Shown: positions 28,970 to 39,649 of the stretch, piece after piece
Position numbering within the stretch: position 1 is the first letter of the stretch
Layout of the letters: the number at the start of each line of letters is the position of its first letter
DNA from: Scilla litardierei
Taxonomy: Eukaryota > Streptophyta > Magnoliopsida > Asparagales > Asparagaceae
Length of the DNA: 64,000 nt
Reading direction: 5' to 3'
NCBI GenBank assembly: GCA_030789695.1
Contig: CM061142.1
Span: forward strand, 602,401,659-602,465,658
Position numbers and translations under genes: made by a program
Notes under the pieces: model-generated
Databases searched by the model: none
The model's input: the letters and a program-made list of their open reading frames with translations, nothing else
Told to the model about the DNA's origin: nothing

Positions 28970-30202
28970 GTCAAGCTAACGTGGACCATTTGTGCTGAGT
29001 CGGAGCTTCGTCAGCGAGTGAAGTAGGACCCTAGGTTGGTAGAACCAGAATCGAATGATGGATGTTGGTAGGGATGCGATGCTCGATCGACCCTCTAGCA
29101 GCTCGTCCGTCGATAGATCGTGACTGTGAGCTTCGGAAGCGACCCTCACGAGAGATGGAGACTCGTTGATTTACACCACAAAGAAAAGTCAGGAGGGGTC
29201 AGATCTGGGTCTCGACCCAAATCCCCTCCGATGTTTAAGTTAGTATAGGAATTTGAGAATTAGAGGTAGCTTGGAGCAGTTGAGATCGACTCACGGAGTT
29301 CGTCTCAGATCTGTCGTCGCAAGCTCTTTAATGGTAGAATTATAAGCTGAAAGTGTAAAATCTATGTATTAGATCTCGTACCTTGTGAATTGGAACCTTT
29401 TGTTATTTATAGACCTCATAGGTCCTTTCAGTGACATTGGGGAGATAACGATCTCACATGATGGTGTCATGATCTCCCCTCTTTAATAGGAGCGAATGTC
29501 GCCGAGCTTGGCTCGCCCCCGAGGGTGGACATGCATAAATATCTCTGACAGGGTGACATGGGCTCACCTCCCCTCCGTTAATGCCAGAGGTTAAGGGCGA
29601 GAACTGATGGCTGCCACTCACGTCTCATTAATGCACCTGACACCATCTTCCACCATTAATGCGAAAAATATCTCTTACACAGCTCGCCAACCTATCACTT
29701 CACCACTCGAGTGCCAGCTGGGTTGATTCGATGGCTGACAGAATGGAGAGCAACCGCCTCTCAACCCTATAAATACCCCCTCCTGCCTCCATAGAGGAGG
29801 TTGGTCAGTTAAAACCTCTAACGCATTCCCCATATTAAAGGTCGGATATCTTCCATATATCAGCGCCTTCCTGATAAGCTCGCAACGCTTCGCCGATCTG
29901 TCTTAAGATCGCCAAGCTTGCCCGACGCATACATTTCATGTCACTTGCTGACTAAGCTTCGTAGAGGCTACGGACTGACAACCAGCCCCGCCTTTCTGAC
30001 GAGTTGCTATTCTCGCAGGAAGCTCGCCTCAGCTACCGGGAGACGGCAACCCTCGGCGACCTCCAGGCGACCTTGAACCATTCACCTTCGACGTGAGTTC
30101 TGAGCCATGCAAACCTTGCCATTAGCCAAAAACTTGTAATCATTGTACCCGTGATTCCCAGTAACAAATAAATCTTATTTTTGGCAGATCAGACCCGCAA
30201 CA
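28970..30202 (+). repeat. 5' LTR of a family C gypsy element (left edge uncertain)
   Basis: The right edge is firm: ...GACCCGCAACA at 30202 followed by a primer site, and the last 240 bp match 25614-25835. A TATA box (CCTATAAATACC, near 29768) lies about 430 bp from the end. The left edge is a guess based on a TGTCAAGC start near 28970 and could be up to 460 bp further right. The LTR thus starts within about 400 bp of the kinase start codon, upstream of it and pointing away. Confidence 0.7.
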
Positions 30203-30223
30203 ATTGGCGCAGTCTGTGGGAAC
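30203..30223 (+). other. Primer binding site of the family C element
   Basis: ATTGGCGCAGTCTGTGGGAA follows the LTR end. Many plant gypsy elements have TTGGCGCCGTCTGTGGGAA at this place, so one base differs (A for C) within the part that would pair with the tRNA. Confidence 0.7.
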
Positions 30224-30236
30224 AAGGGTTACACCC

Positions 30237-30756
30237 ATGTCAGGCTCCACACGTCCTCATCGCAATTCTCGCCACGGCAAGTTACCCGACGTCAAACCCC
30301 ATCCGCCTCTGAGGAGGCCGGGTCGTCTTGAGACCATCATCAATGACACTCTGAGGCCAACCTTGACCGAAGAGCCCTGTTCTTTTCGAAGGACTCCCCC
30401 AATGAATCAACCCCATGATGGGTCGGCCGCGGCCATTCAGGACGCGGCCCTTGGCATCTACAAGAGCTTTCGGAGCTTTACCAAGATGATGGAGGAATGG
30501 ACCGTCGCCAGGCATGCAAGATCTCCTCAGGCGGAAGGCCCCTCCGAGCTCCACAACATGTGGAGAGACCTCCTCCCCCAATTTGATGAGGAAGCAACGG
30601 CACAGTAGAGGTGGTTCGAAGAAGTTGAGGTAGCCGCTCTGCAAAGGAATGGGGAGGATGAGGTCATCAGAGGCGACTAGGGGAGGAAGCGTTCATTCGA
30701 CGGCTTCGCCTTCTCGATGCTAAAATGGAGAGGCTTCAAGAGGGGAACCGAGGAGT
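30237..30756 (+). pseudogene. gag start of the family C element, interrupted by stops and a gap
   Basis: The first ATG after the primer site (30237) opens MSGSTRPHRNSRHGKLPD. The frame runs 123 codons to TAG at 30606, with a helical segment near IYKSFRSFTKMMEEW. Further gag-like sequence (RWFEEVEVAALQRNGEDE) continues in frame after the stop until a second TAG near 30678. It is the N-terminal part of a gypsy gag. The element then enters the gap at 30757, so the rest of it is unseen. Confidence 0.65.
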
Positions 30757-31256
30757 NNNNNNNNNNNNNNNNNNNNNNNNNNNNNNNNNNNNNNNNNNNN
30801 NNNNNNNNNNNNNNNNNNNNNNNNNNNNNNNNNNNNNNNNNNNNNNNNNNNNNNNNNNNNNNNNNNNNNNNNNNNNNNNNNNNNNNNNNNNNNNNNNNNN
30901 NNNNNNNNNNNNNNNNNNNNNNNNNNNNNNNNNNNNNNNNNNNNNNNNNNNNNNNNNNNNNNNNNNNNNNNNNNNNNNNNNNNNNNNNNNNNNNNNNNNN
31001 NNNNNNNNNNNNNNNNNNNNNNNNNNNNNNNNNNNNNNNNNNNNNNNNNNNNNNNNNNNNNNNNNNNNNNNNNNNNNNNNNNNNNNNNNNNNNNNNNNNN
31101 NNNNNNNNNNNNNNNNNNNNNNNNNNNNNNNNNNNNNNNNNNNNNNNNNNNNNNNNNNNNNNNNNNNNNNNNNNNNNNNNNNNNNNNNNNNNNNNNNNNN
31201 NNNNNNNNNNNNNNNNNNNNNNNNNNNNNNNNNNNNNNNNNNNNNNNNNNNNNNNN
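30757..31256. other. Assembly gap (500 N)
   Basis: A placeholder-length N run lies between the + strand family C element and the - strand B2 element. The junction of the two, and any 3' LTR, are hidden in it. Confidence 0.95.
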
Positions 31257-32580
31257 AATCCCGATGGCCTTCAGGACCTCCTGCTCCGTCATCCCCATCA
31301 CCTGAAAGTACCGCTCTGCCCGGTAGATCCATCCGTCTGGATCGATGCCATCAAAGGTCGGCATCTTCAGCTTCATCAACCGTCGGTCCGCATTGATGTC
31401 ACCCTGCTACACCTATCTTCGCCACTGTCACCCTGCTGCCCCTGTCTCCGCTACGGTCGCCTCCCCAGCCGAAACCACCACCTCGGTTCTCCGTCGGACC
31501 TCCCCCGTCACGCCGTACAACTCCTCAGGCCACCCAGGCCTCTCCCATGTCTCGGGTTGGTAGTAGTGTCCTGGAAACTCAGGTGGTCGTGCCAAAACGG
31601 GACTCGGCCCAAGAGGGGTGGCCTCCGTCCTCCAAAATTGACCCGCAGGGGTCCCAATAGCTGCTCCCGAGGCCCAACTGCCACCGACCGTCCCCAAAGT
31701 TTCACCAGAGTGGGGTACGAAACCCGCCACACCCCCAAAGGGTCGTGAAGGGATCGCTGGGCCCCCAGGAGGGGCGACCCAGCCCGCCGAACCCTCGGAA
31801 GGCCCGGCCCAGCTCGTGGGGCCCCCGAAATGGCCGTGCAGCCGGTCCGCACCCCCGGATGGGGGCGCCGCACCTCCTGCACCCCAGGCGGGGGTGCCGC
31901 CTGCCTCCAGCCCCCGCCAGGGTTTGCCGAGGCCTCCGGAGGCCCCGGCGGACCCGCCCAGGCCGGGGGAGGCCTGGGTGGGTTCGCCGGGGGCGTTGAA
32001 GCCCCCGGATGGCCGGGCGGCCTCGCTCAGGCCTAGGGAGGCTTGGGTTGGGCCGCCGGGCCCTTGGCAGGCCCTATTGGGCCTGCCGTGGCCTGAACAG
32101 ATCCGCGAGGGTCTGTTTTTTGTGAAACAGGCCCGCGCGGGTCTAGGGTTGGCCGCGCCGTCATCCTCGTCTCTTCTGCGACATCGCCTTGAGGTGGAAG
32201 CTCCGCTGTCTCCGCGCTTGCTCTAGGGAGGCTGATTCTAGGGTAGAATCTCCCCCCTCTTGGATCTCCTTGCCCCGATCTCATTCTTTCGCCACAGTTA
32301 GGGCTTGCATCATTGTCATCATCGTCGTTATCGCCTCTTTCAGATCTGAATTCGACCCCTTCAATTCTTGGAGATCTCGGTCTTGTTGCACGGCGTCCTT
32401 CCTCATTCCCCGGAGTTCGATCTGGATGTCCTCTTGCGAATGTGCGTGATCCTTGATGGAATCCCCCACCGTTTTCTTCAATCCCTCGAACCGTTCTTCG
32501 ATCTCCCGATTGAGATCCTCCCGTAGCACTTGAATCTTCTCATCGATCAAATCCACCTTCGATCTACTGCTTGTCGCCAT
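31257..32580 (-). pseudogene. gag of element B2, degraded
   Basis: From 32580 the - strand reads MATSSRSKVDLIDEK and a coiled coil of 99 codons that ends in a stop at 32281. It is homologous to the gag start at 9300. Next comes about 850 bp of Gly/Pro/Arg-rich coding-like sequence in shifting frames (32230-31380). Then 31379-31257 reads MKLKMPTFDGIDPDGWIYRAERYF, the start of the Retrotrans_gag domain, before the gap. Internal stops and frame changes show it is inactive. The same order (coiled coil, low-complexity linker, gag domain) is seen in element F. Confidence 0.75.
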
Positions 32581-32606
32581 TGGATCTTAGTGCTCTGATA
32601 CCAATT
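32581..32606 (-). other. Primer binding site of element B2
   Basis: On the - strand the LTR end is followed by AATTGGTATCAGAGCACTAAG, matching the B1 primer site over its first 15 bases. It is complementary to initiator tRNA-Met. Confidence 0.8.
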
Positions 32607-32997
32607 TGATACGATCCGGGGATCGAATCAATCAAATCGATATAGTTTAAAGAGGCAAAATATAAAAAGAGGATTTTTGATGGATAAGAAATGCGAAGAA
32701 CTACAATAGTTGGGTTTCCTTCGAGATGAAACCCTATCTCCTAGCTTTGAATGTCGGATCAAAGCCTAAGAACCCTCTCAACGATACCTAACAAGTTCTT
32801 CACAAATCAAGTATAAGAAAATACAATGGCGGCTATCCCTAATAAATAGAAAAGTGGGGATTTACTAATCTAGCCTGAAAAGACTAGAATACCCCTGAAG
32901 CCACTAACACTACGTGCGCCTCCTACGCCTCACGTATGTCACGATTGGTGGTCCCGCATCCTCCGTAGCCGTAGGGGTGGGTGCGTCCGCATTATCA
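32607..32997 (-). repeat. 5' LTR of element B2
   Basis: This is the reverse complement of the B1 LTR family. On the + strand it begins TGATACGATCCGG and ends GCGTCCGCATTATCA. The 391 bp compare with 403 bp in B1. The second LTR of B2 is not seen. Confidence 0.8.
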
Positions 32998-34892
32998 ACC
33001 CATTTGCATGTACCTGATTCGTTCATCCTTGAGTCAGGCGACAACTATCCCTATCCGATCTGTGAACTCATGGGTTAACCCATAAGTGCTCGTTTTACAT
33101 GTGAGCGCTAATAACCCCCAGTGCTGCTTCTCTACCAACCTGAAAAACCACTATAAAACATTAAACTCCAACCAGTCAATTCTAACAGCCACCTTCCAAG
33201 ACTCCGTCCAAAGTCAGACCCCCCGCCCCCCGCCCCAAAAAAATATCAGTACTACACATAGCCAGAGGTATGCACAGATATTACGATGAACACATGCAAC
33301 GATGAAAAGTGATAGCAACTAATGACCCACCTTTTGATTCTCTGCTCACAATACTTGGTATCTACACTGAAATGGAGACAGTGCCTTCTTCTCAAGTATA
33401 AGAAATTTCAACTATCAAACTATCAAAGGTAAGATAAATAGCACGAGGAACACAAACAAGATAATAGTACTTGATAGTTTTATGTAGTACATAAGGAATA
33501 AAGTAAGCTGTCGCTTGTCTCTTAGGGTAGCTTTAGATAAACAATAAATTTGAGGCACTAGAGCTGTTAAATTAAGACCATGAGCTGAAGAAGTTCTCCA
33601 AACAAAGTAATGCAGCTGATATGTTCATATTTCAGTGAACTAGTCAATGCAAGCCTGTTCTACTGGACTATCATGGCAGCTACACGACAGAATCCTTTAT
33701 GGCGATGGGATTGCCCAGAGACGTGCAAATGTGAGCATGCAAATAAACAAATCACACATAGGATCAGTGAATGTAGTTTATAGGCATTGGATCTACTTCA
33801 AACAATGTTGTCAAATTACGAGCACATACAAGTATGTCTACTTTCAAGTTGTAAATGTAGCTGAATTTTTAAAATGGAGGCAATGTCATTCTTTTATTTG
33901 TAGAACTTTCAATGGAGAAGACATAAAATAGTTTCATGTTTTTCTACACAAACAAAACAAGCATAAGTCTGCATAGACAAAGAAAGAATAACACTATGCA
34001 TACACAAAAAATGGATGAAACCTTTTCTATATTCATTTGTTTGACAAAAAATGCAGTCTTCAAATCAAATTAGCTTTATCTATCAAGAACAACATTATTA
34101 GAGCCATGCATTGATGAAGCCTTTTCGATATTCATTTGCATGACATCCTCAGCTTTCTCATCGAATTTGGCTCCCATGTTATCTATCAGCAACACAAAAA
34201 GAAAATAATCAATCAAGTACATAAAGAAAGAATAACAATATGCATATACAAAAAAAATGGAAACATGTCTTCATTACAAATGTTGTCATACAACCAATTA
34301 TGGGTACACACTAAACTAAAACCGCCATATTTTTTGGCTTGAGAGCACTACGATGTTAATCAACCTACACCAAAAGTGCTTTCTGATGCTACCACTGAAA
34401 TATGAACCGATAACAAATCTCTTGTCATAAAGTAGAGTTTGGGTTGTCTAAATTGATTAGTCTTCCAAAATGAAAGGACGTCTAATTCAACATTCCATTC
34501 AAGTTTAGGCTAATTTAAGTATAGCTTCGATTGAGATTTTTGAGAAGTAAAAATTCTTTATTTTTCGAATGAATTACATTCATGTCGACATAAAGCCTGA
34601 AAGAAAACAAACGTATATTGAATATGTAGATACCAAAAGGGCTAAATGCTACACTATGAAACATTAATACATAGGAAAATAATTACTTTCAAGACATCCA
34701 TGCATTCTTGATCATAAATCCAATCGTACTCATGAGAACTAGTAGTTCTCTTGATTAATTCCTCCAAAGCTTTTGGTTGGTTATCAGTTGACTTGAGATT
34801 TTACCTTGTGCTTTACATTCTCAAATTATATAGAATTTTGTCCGTTGTATCAAAATTCCACAATTTGTATCTTGTATCACCAATATGCAAGC
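32998..34892. other. AT-rich sequence with no recognisable gene
   Basis: I see no exon, LTR or repeat array that I can support. The phrase gccttttc.atattcatttg.(t/a)tgaca with catacacaaaaaatgga recurs near 34015-34040 and 34120-34145, and caatatgcatatacaaaaaaaatgga near 34238, suggesting a small local duplication. Confidence 0.5.
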
Positions 34893-34897
34893 AATAA

Positions 34898-37479
34898 TAT
34901 AACGACCCGGTTTTCGGGGGTCATCACAAATTACAAGATTATGCAGGTTCTGCTGTTTACCAGTGAAATTAATATAGCCAAAATAGAAAATATACCGTAA
35001 AGACATACCTGAATAAGTAGACTCACAAATCAGTGCACGACTCAGAGTAAGGAAAGCCAATATTAGAATTCTGTAGCATCCTATTTTACCTGAAAATGTT
35101 CCACACGATTAAAAAGTAGACTATATCCAGCCCCAAGTAAACGGTTTATATACAAACAAAATGTTGGAAAGAAAAGTACGAAAACATAACAGGCTAACAC
35201 AATAAGAAACTAATGTACATGTAAGAAAAATGTTGAACATATTACGAGCATCTAAAGATAAATAATTTAACTACTAAACCAGAATGTAACATGCTAAGAA
35301 TGTATCACTACGCAAGACACTACACAAGACACATCATACATATGAGTTTGCATTTGTATAAAGGTAATGTAAATGTTTTATGTCAAGTAAACGTAAAGTT
35401 ATACTAATCCTAGGTTGTGACTCATACTAGAGAGCACGCTATGCTACCCGAAGACCACCTTGGATCACAAAGAGATACTCCGGGCCGAGTCCAACACAAA
35501 AATGGAAAGGGGCTCTGGATCCCTCTAACGGTCCATACAAATATATGAATGGAAACTCGTCGGATAAACATATATAGGATCTCCCAGATACGGGCCTAAA
35601 GCATGTCTCTAATTACTCCCGCACTCTATCTAATGTGAGTTATCTCAAAACCCGTAAGTCAAGTGTAGTGTCATAGTACTGTGACTTGTTATACTGTTTT
35701 CATATCATGTGTTTGTGTTATGACTACTATTATCTCTGTAATGTTTACAAGTATTGTCATAAGTAGGAGATTCTAGAGGTGGCTTCCATGGTTCAATAAG
35801 TGACATCCGATGTATTGTGGCACTTTGTTACATGCATCACTTAGTTCCTAACATGTTTGTATACAACATCAGGAGCTTGCATTCAATGTATATTGTTCAA
35901 TTATTAGACATAATGTTCAGACTTGTACAATGTTTAGTATTTGTCAACATGCAACGGCTATGTAATCGTTATCAACAGCCATGACAAGTCATGCCAAGTC
36001 TGCCAAGTCATGACAATGTCTAATCATGTAACATGTCTAGTCATAAAACAGTTTTATCAAGATCACTATTTTTGCATATCCTCTACACTATGTAATCTAG
36101 TCGTTTAATTAACAATTACATTATTGCATGAGGTAATGAAGTTCTAGCAAATTATTTACTTAACAAATTATTTCCAACAACGAATTAAATTCATGATTCA
36201 ATTAAACATAATAAAAAAACTGAAAATATAACTAAACACAAGGTAAAGAGATGACCATGGGATCAGATTCACTATACCCAGCACCATAACTACCACATTC
36301 TACCACTATAACAGAAGTTTTGCCTCAGTAACATATATGTACAGTAGATAACTATGGGCCCAGTCAACTATGCTCTCAAAACCTAGCGCAGTGCAAGGCA
36401 GTGACAAGACAAAGCAAAAGAACCAAAAACCATAGAATAGTGTAGTAGGGCAAAAGTCCACATGAAATATTTCTGCAGGGATAAGGTTCATAAAAATACG
36501 ACCGTAAGCCCAAAAGACCCAACATTCATCTAACAGAGCACCCAAGATTGTCTGCAAGCAAAGAACACCTAATGACCACGGCCAAAGTAACAACACATGG
36601 CTTAGCCACGGCGGCAGCAGAAGCCTCCCTCTGGCAGCCGACCGTGGAACTAACCCAACCAACAAATGTCGTCAATGGCGAGAACTGTCACCATGATGAC
36701 GTCGTCGAGAAATTCTCGCATAGGGAAAAACCCCTTGAGATTTGTGAATCATCCTCTTCCCATAGCCAACCAAACTTCCACAATCAATCATGCAACAAAA
36801 ATCCAATAATTTCTGAAATTAATAGAGAAATTTTTTAAACACAACTGAAGGATTAGAGAGGGAAATATTCTACCGTTCATCGGATGGGCCAACAGATCCA
36901 AGCAATCCAGAGGCTGCCAAGAAATCTGAACGATCAAAAAGGATTTGAAGAAGAAGAGGAAATTGGTTGTATCCTTAAACCCTAGAAATCATAGGATGTA
37001 AATAGAAGCGGGGAAAGAGGAGATCGTGAGAGAGGCATGTGCGGCCGTTACACGCGAAGGAGGTGCGAGAGGGGCGGAGTCGAATTGGTTTCGCTTCGTT
37101 AGAGTTTTGAAATCGAAGATGGGGCGGCGGCGTCATCCCCAAAGGATCGCGCGTGAGGTAGGAAGAAGGGAGGTATGTTTTTTCCTATTTGTGAAGTGGG
37201 TATGGGCGGGATGTGGATGAAAGGGAGATGTTATTAAGGGGGTGGGCTTGGGCTTAAATGAAGGGAAGAAAAAGAGAAGAGAAGAAATGTTTGGTTGGGC
37301 CGTGGCCTGCAGATTTTGGGGTTTAAATGGGAAAGTGGGCCGGTGGGGTTGGACTGAGAAAAGAATGGAGAGAAAAGAAGGAAAGTGGGAGAGAATATTA
37401 TTTAAAAAAATAATTTTGAAACTTTTAGAATATTATTGAAAAGTTTCATTACTCCCTTAAAAAAGTGTGGACCATTGCA
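34898..37479 (-). repeat. Element E 3' LTR
   Basis: On the + strand it begins TATAACGACCCGGTTTTCGG (TA for the expected TG) and ends GTGTGGACCATTGCA. Read on the - strand, it is preceded by the purine-rich AGCAGGATAGAA (37480-37491), the polypurine tract. The outer part holds a GC-richer block with ggggcggcggcgtcatccc near 37120. Confidence 0.88.
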
Positions 37480-37787
37480 TTCTATCCTGCTTACAAAAAA
37501 TTCTGTCCTCGGAATTTCCAAAACAAGATACGACTAACAGAACACAAAAATAAATCTATTTAAACGACTAGGACCAATAAAATCTAAACCTATTTAGATA
37601 CCTAATAACACAATCTAAGAACCGGGGCATTCGTCTCTGTCGCTGTCATGATATAGGCCTCAGGCTTCTGAGGCTGTGTTGGATGCTGATCTTGTTGATG
37701 GACATCGGCAGTTGTCGTCTGCTCAACTCGTCTTGGACAGTCACCGATGGAATGATCTGATGTGCCACATATCAAGCACAGCTTCTT

Positions 37788-38751
37788 TCAACGACGACAC
37801 TCCCTCGTCATGTGTCCGGATCGGTGACAGTAGTAAACTACATGGCATCGAGTGCTGGTTGCCATTCCGGTCTTCTCGAAGTGCATAGTATGCTCCATCT
37901 GTAGAGTAGACTTCTCTCGTTTCCTGGAGCGAGTATTTACTGATGGCGCTGGGGGTCGTCGGCTCTGCTCTGTTGTAGCTGTAGGTGGTGGTGGATGTAT
38001 CGAAAGTGCGGTCGTCTGTCGCTCTCGTCCACGCTCACTCTGAACATACTCGTACTCTCGAGCTGTTGAGAGTATGGCTGCATGGGTTTTCAAGTTGAAC
38101 CTAACCAGCTTCTCCCGAATGTCGATGTTCAGGCCGTGCTGAAAGTGTTTGGCTTGAGCTAGAGGGGCGGACACCATGTCCTTGGCAAACTTGGAATACC
38201 AATTCATTACTAAAAACATAATTTTGGTATAGTTAATTGTCATGCGTAAAAATACGCACATGTTGAGCTTAGAAAACTCAGCGTCGTATTCATCTACAAT
38301 CACAGAGCTTTGTTTTAGACCCACGAACTGCACCTCCAACTCCATTTGTGCCTCTGGTGAGAAGTACTGTGCATTGAACGTCTCCTTAAAGGTAACCCAG
38401 GAGATCAGCTGCGCCAATCGGCTCTTTGCAGAATCCCACCATATTTAGGCATCCCTAGTTAGTTACAGTTTCGCCATGTCAACCTATGAATATACATGTG
38501 CCCGTGCTGCCTTCAGCCTTCAGTATATCGACAGTAGAACGTAGCCATTCCACTGCAACCAGAGGGTTATCTCGTCCAGTAAAAGTCGGTGGACGTAGTG
38601 CCCAAAACTGTTGCGTTCCTCCATCCTGCATGGGTTCCTCCTGTATTACCTGAACCATCCCTCGAAAATCTTGGCCCGAGATCTGATGCACTGTGTTCGA
38701 CCCAGAGTTGGTGCCCGTCCTAGATCCCAATCCCAAAGCATTTCTGTCCAT
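37788..38751 (-). pseudogene. Element E gag remnant
   Basis: Two open stretches on the - strand. 38751-38479 starts MDRNALGLGSRTGTN and contains the beginning of the gag domain (PPTFTGRDNPLVAVEWLRS). 38417-37788 continues in another frame with ISWVTFKETFNAQYFSPEA and later QHGLNIDIREKLV. The C-terminal zinc knuckle reads VYYCHRSGHMTREC, with Val where the first Cys of CxxC should be. The frame change and the changed knuckle show decay. There is no protease downstream. Confidence 0.8.
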
Positions 38752-38934
38752 GGTCGATTTCTTAGATGCTCTACGTCTTCTGCATACGTAAACTTTCATG
38801 CACCTGCACTCGTTGGATGCAGTCGGTTCAATATGCTTGCGACAATGTTATACGTGTTCCATCTCATATTATAGGTACGCCTTACAGTACATCTTACTCA
38901 ACCTATACTGTTCACGAGGTGGTCAGCGTCCACC

Positions 38935-39649
38935 ACTTGTAATGACCCGGTTTTCGGGGGTCATCAGAAATTACAAGATTTTGCAGGTCATGCTGTTTAC
39001 CAGTGAAATCAATGTAGGTGAAATAGAAAATATACTGTAAATAAATACCCGAATGAGTAGACTCACGAATCATTGCACGACTCAAAGCGAGGAAAGCCAA
39101 TACTAGAATTCTGTAGCATCCTATTTTACCCGAAAATGTTCCACATGATTAAAAAATAGACTATACTTAGTTGCAGCTTTGCTATGTCAACCTATGAATT
39201 GCAGGTGCCCGTGCTGCCTTTAGCATATCGACAGTAGAACACATTCATTCCTCTGCAGCCAGCAGGTCATCTCGTCCAGTAAAAGTTGGTGGGTGTAGTG
39301 CCCAGAATTGTTGCGCTCCTCCATCCTGCCTAGGTTCCTTCTGTATTGCCTGGACCATTCCTCGAAAATCTTAGTCTGAGATCTGATGTACCGTGTTCGA
39401 CTCAGAGTTGGTTCTCGTCCTAAATCTCAATCCCGAAGCGTTTCCTTCCTGGTCAATTTCTTAGATGCTCTACGTCTTTTGCGTATGTAAACTTTCATAC
39501 ACATGCACTCATAGGATAAAGTTGGTTCAATATGCTTGCAAAAATGTTATACATGTTCCATCTCATATTACTGGTACACCTTACGGTACATCCTACTCAA
39601 CCTACATTGTTCACAAGGTGGTCAGAGCAGACCTGCATGGACCACCATT
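38935..39649 (-). repeat. Internal duplication in element E (LTR edge plus gag start)
   Basis: 38935-39165 repeats the outer 200 bp of the LTR (aatgacccggttttcgggggtcatcag to ccacatgattaaaaaatagactat). 39166-39649 repeats the gag-start region at about 38461-38934 (ctcgtccagtaaaagt.ggtgg, ttcttagatgctctacgtctt). The element therefore carries an extra partial LTR-plus-leader unit next to its true 5' LTR, as would come from a recombination or template switch during copying. Confidence 0.8.

Noticed and set aside
30204..30236. Upstream start of the family C gag at 30204
   Set aside because: The codon there is TTG inside the primer binding site. The first ATG is at 30237.
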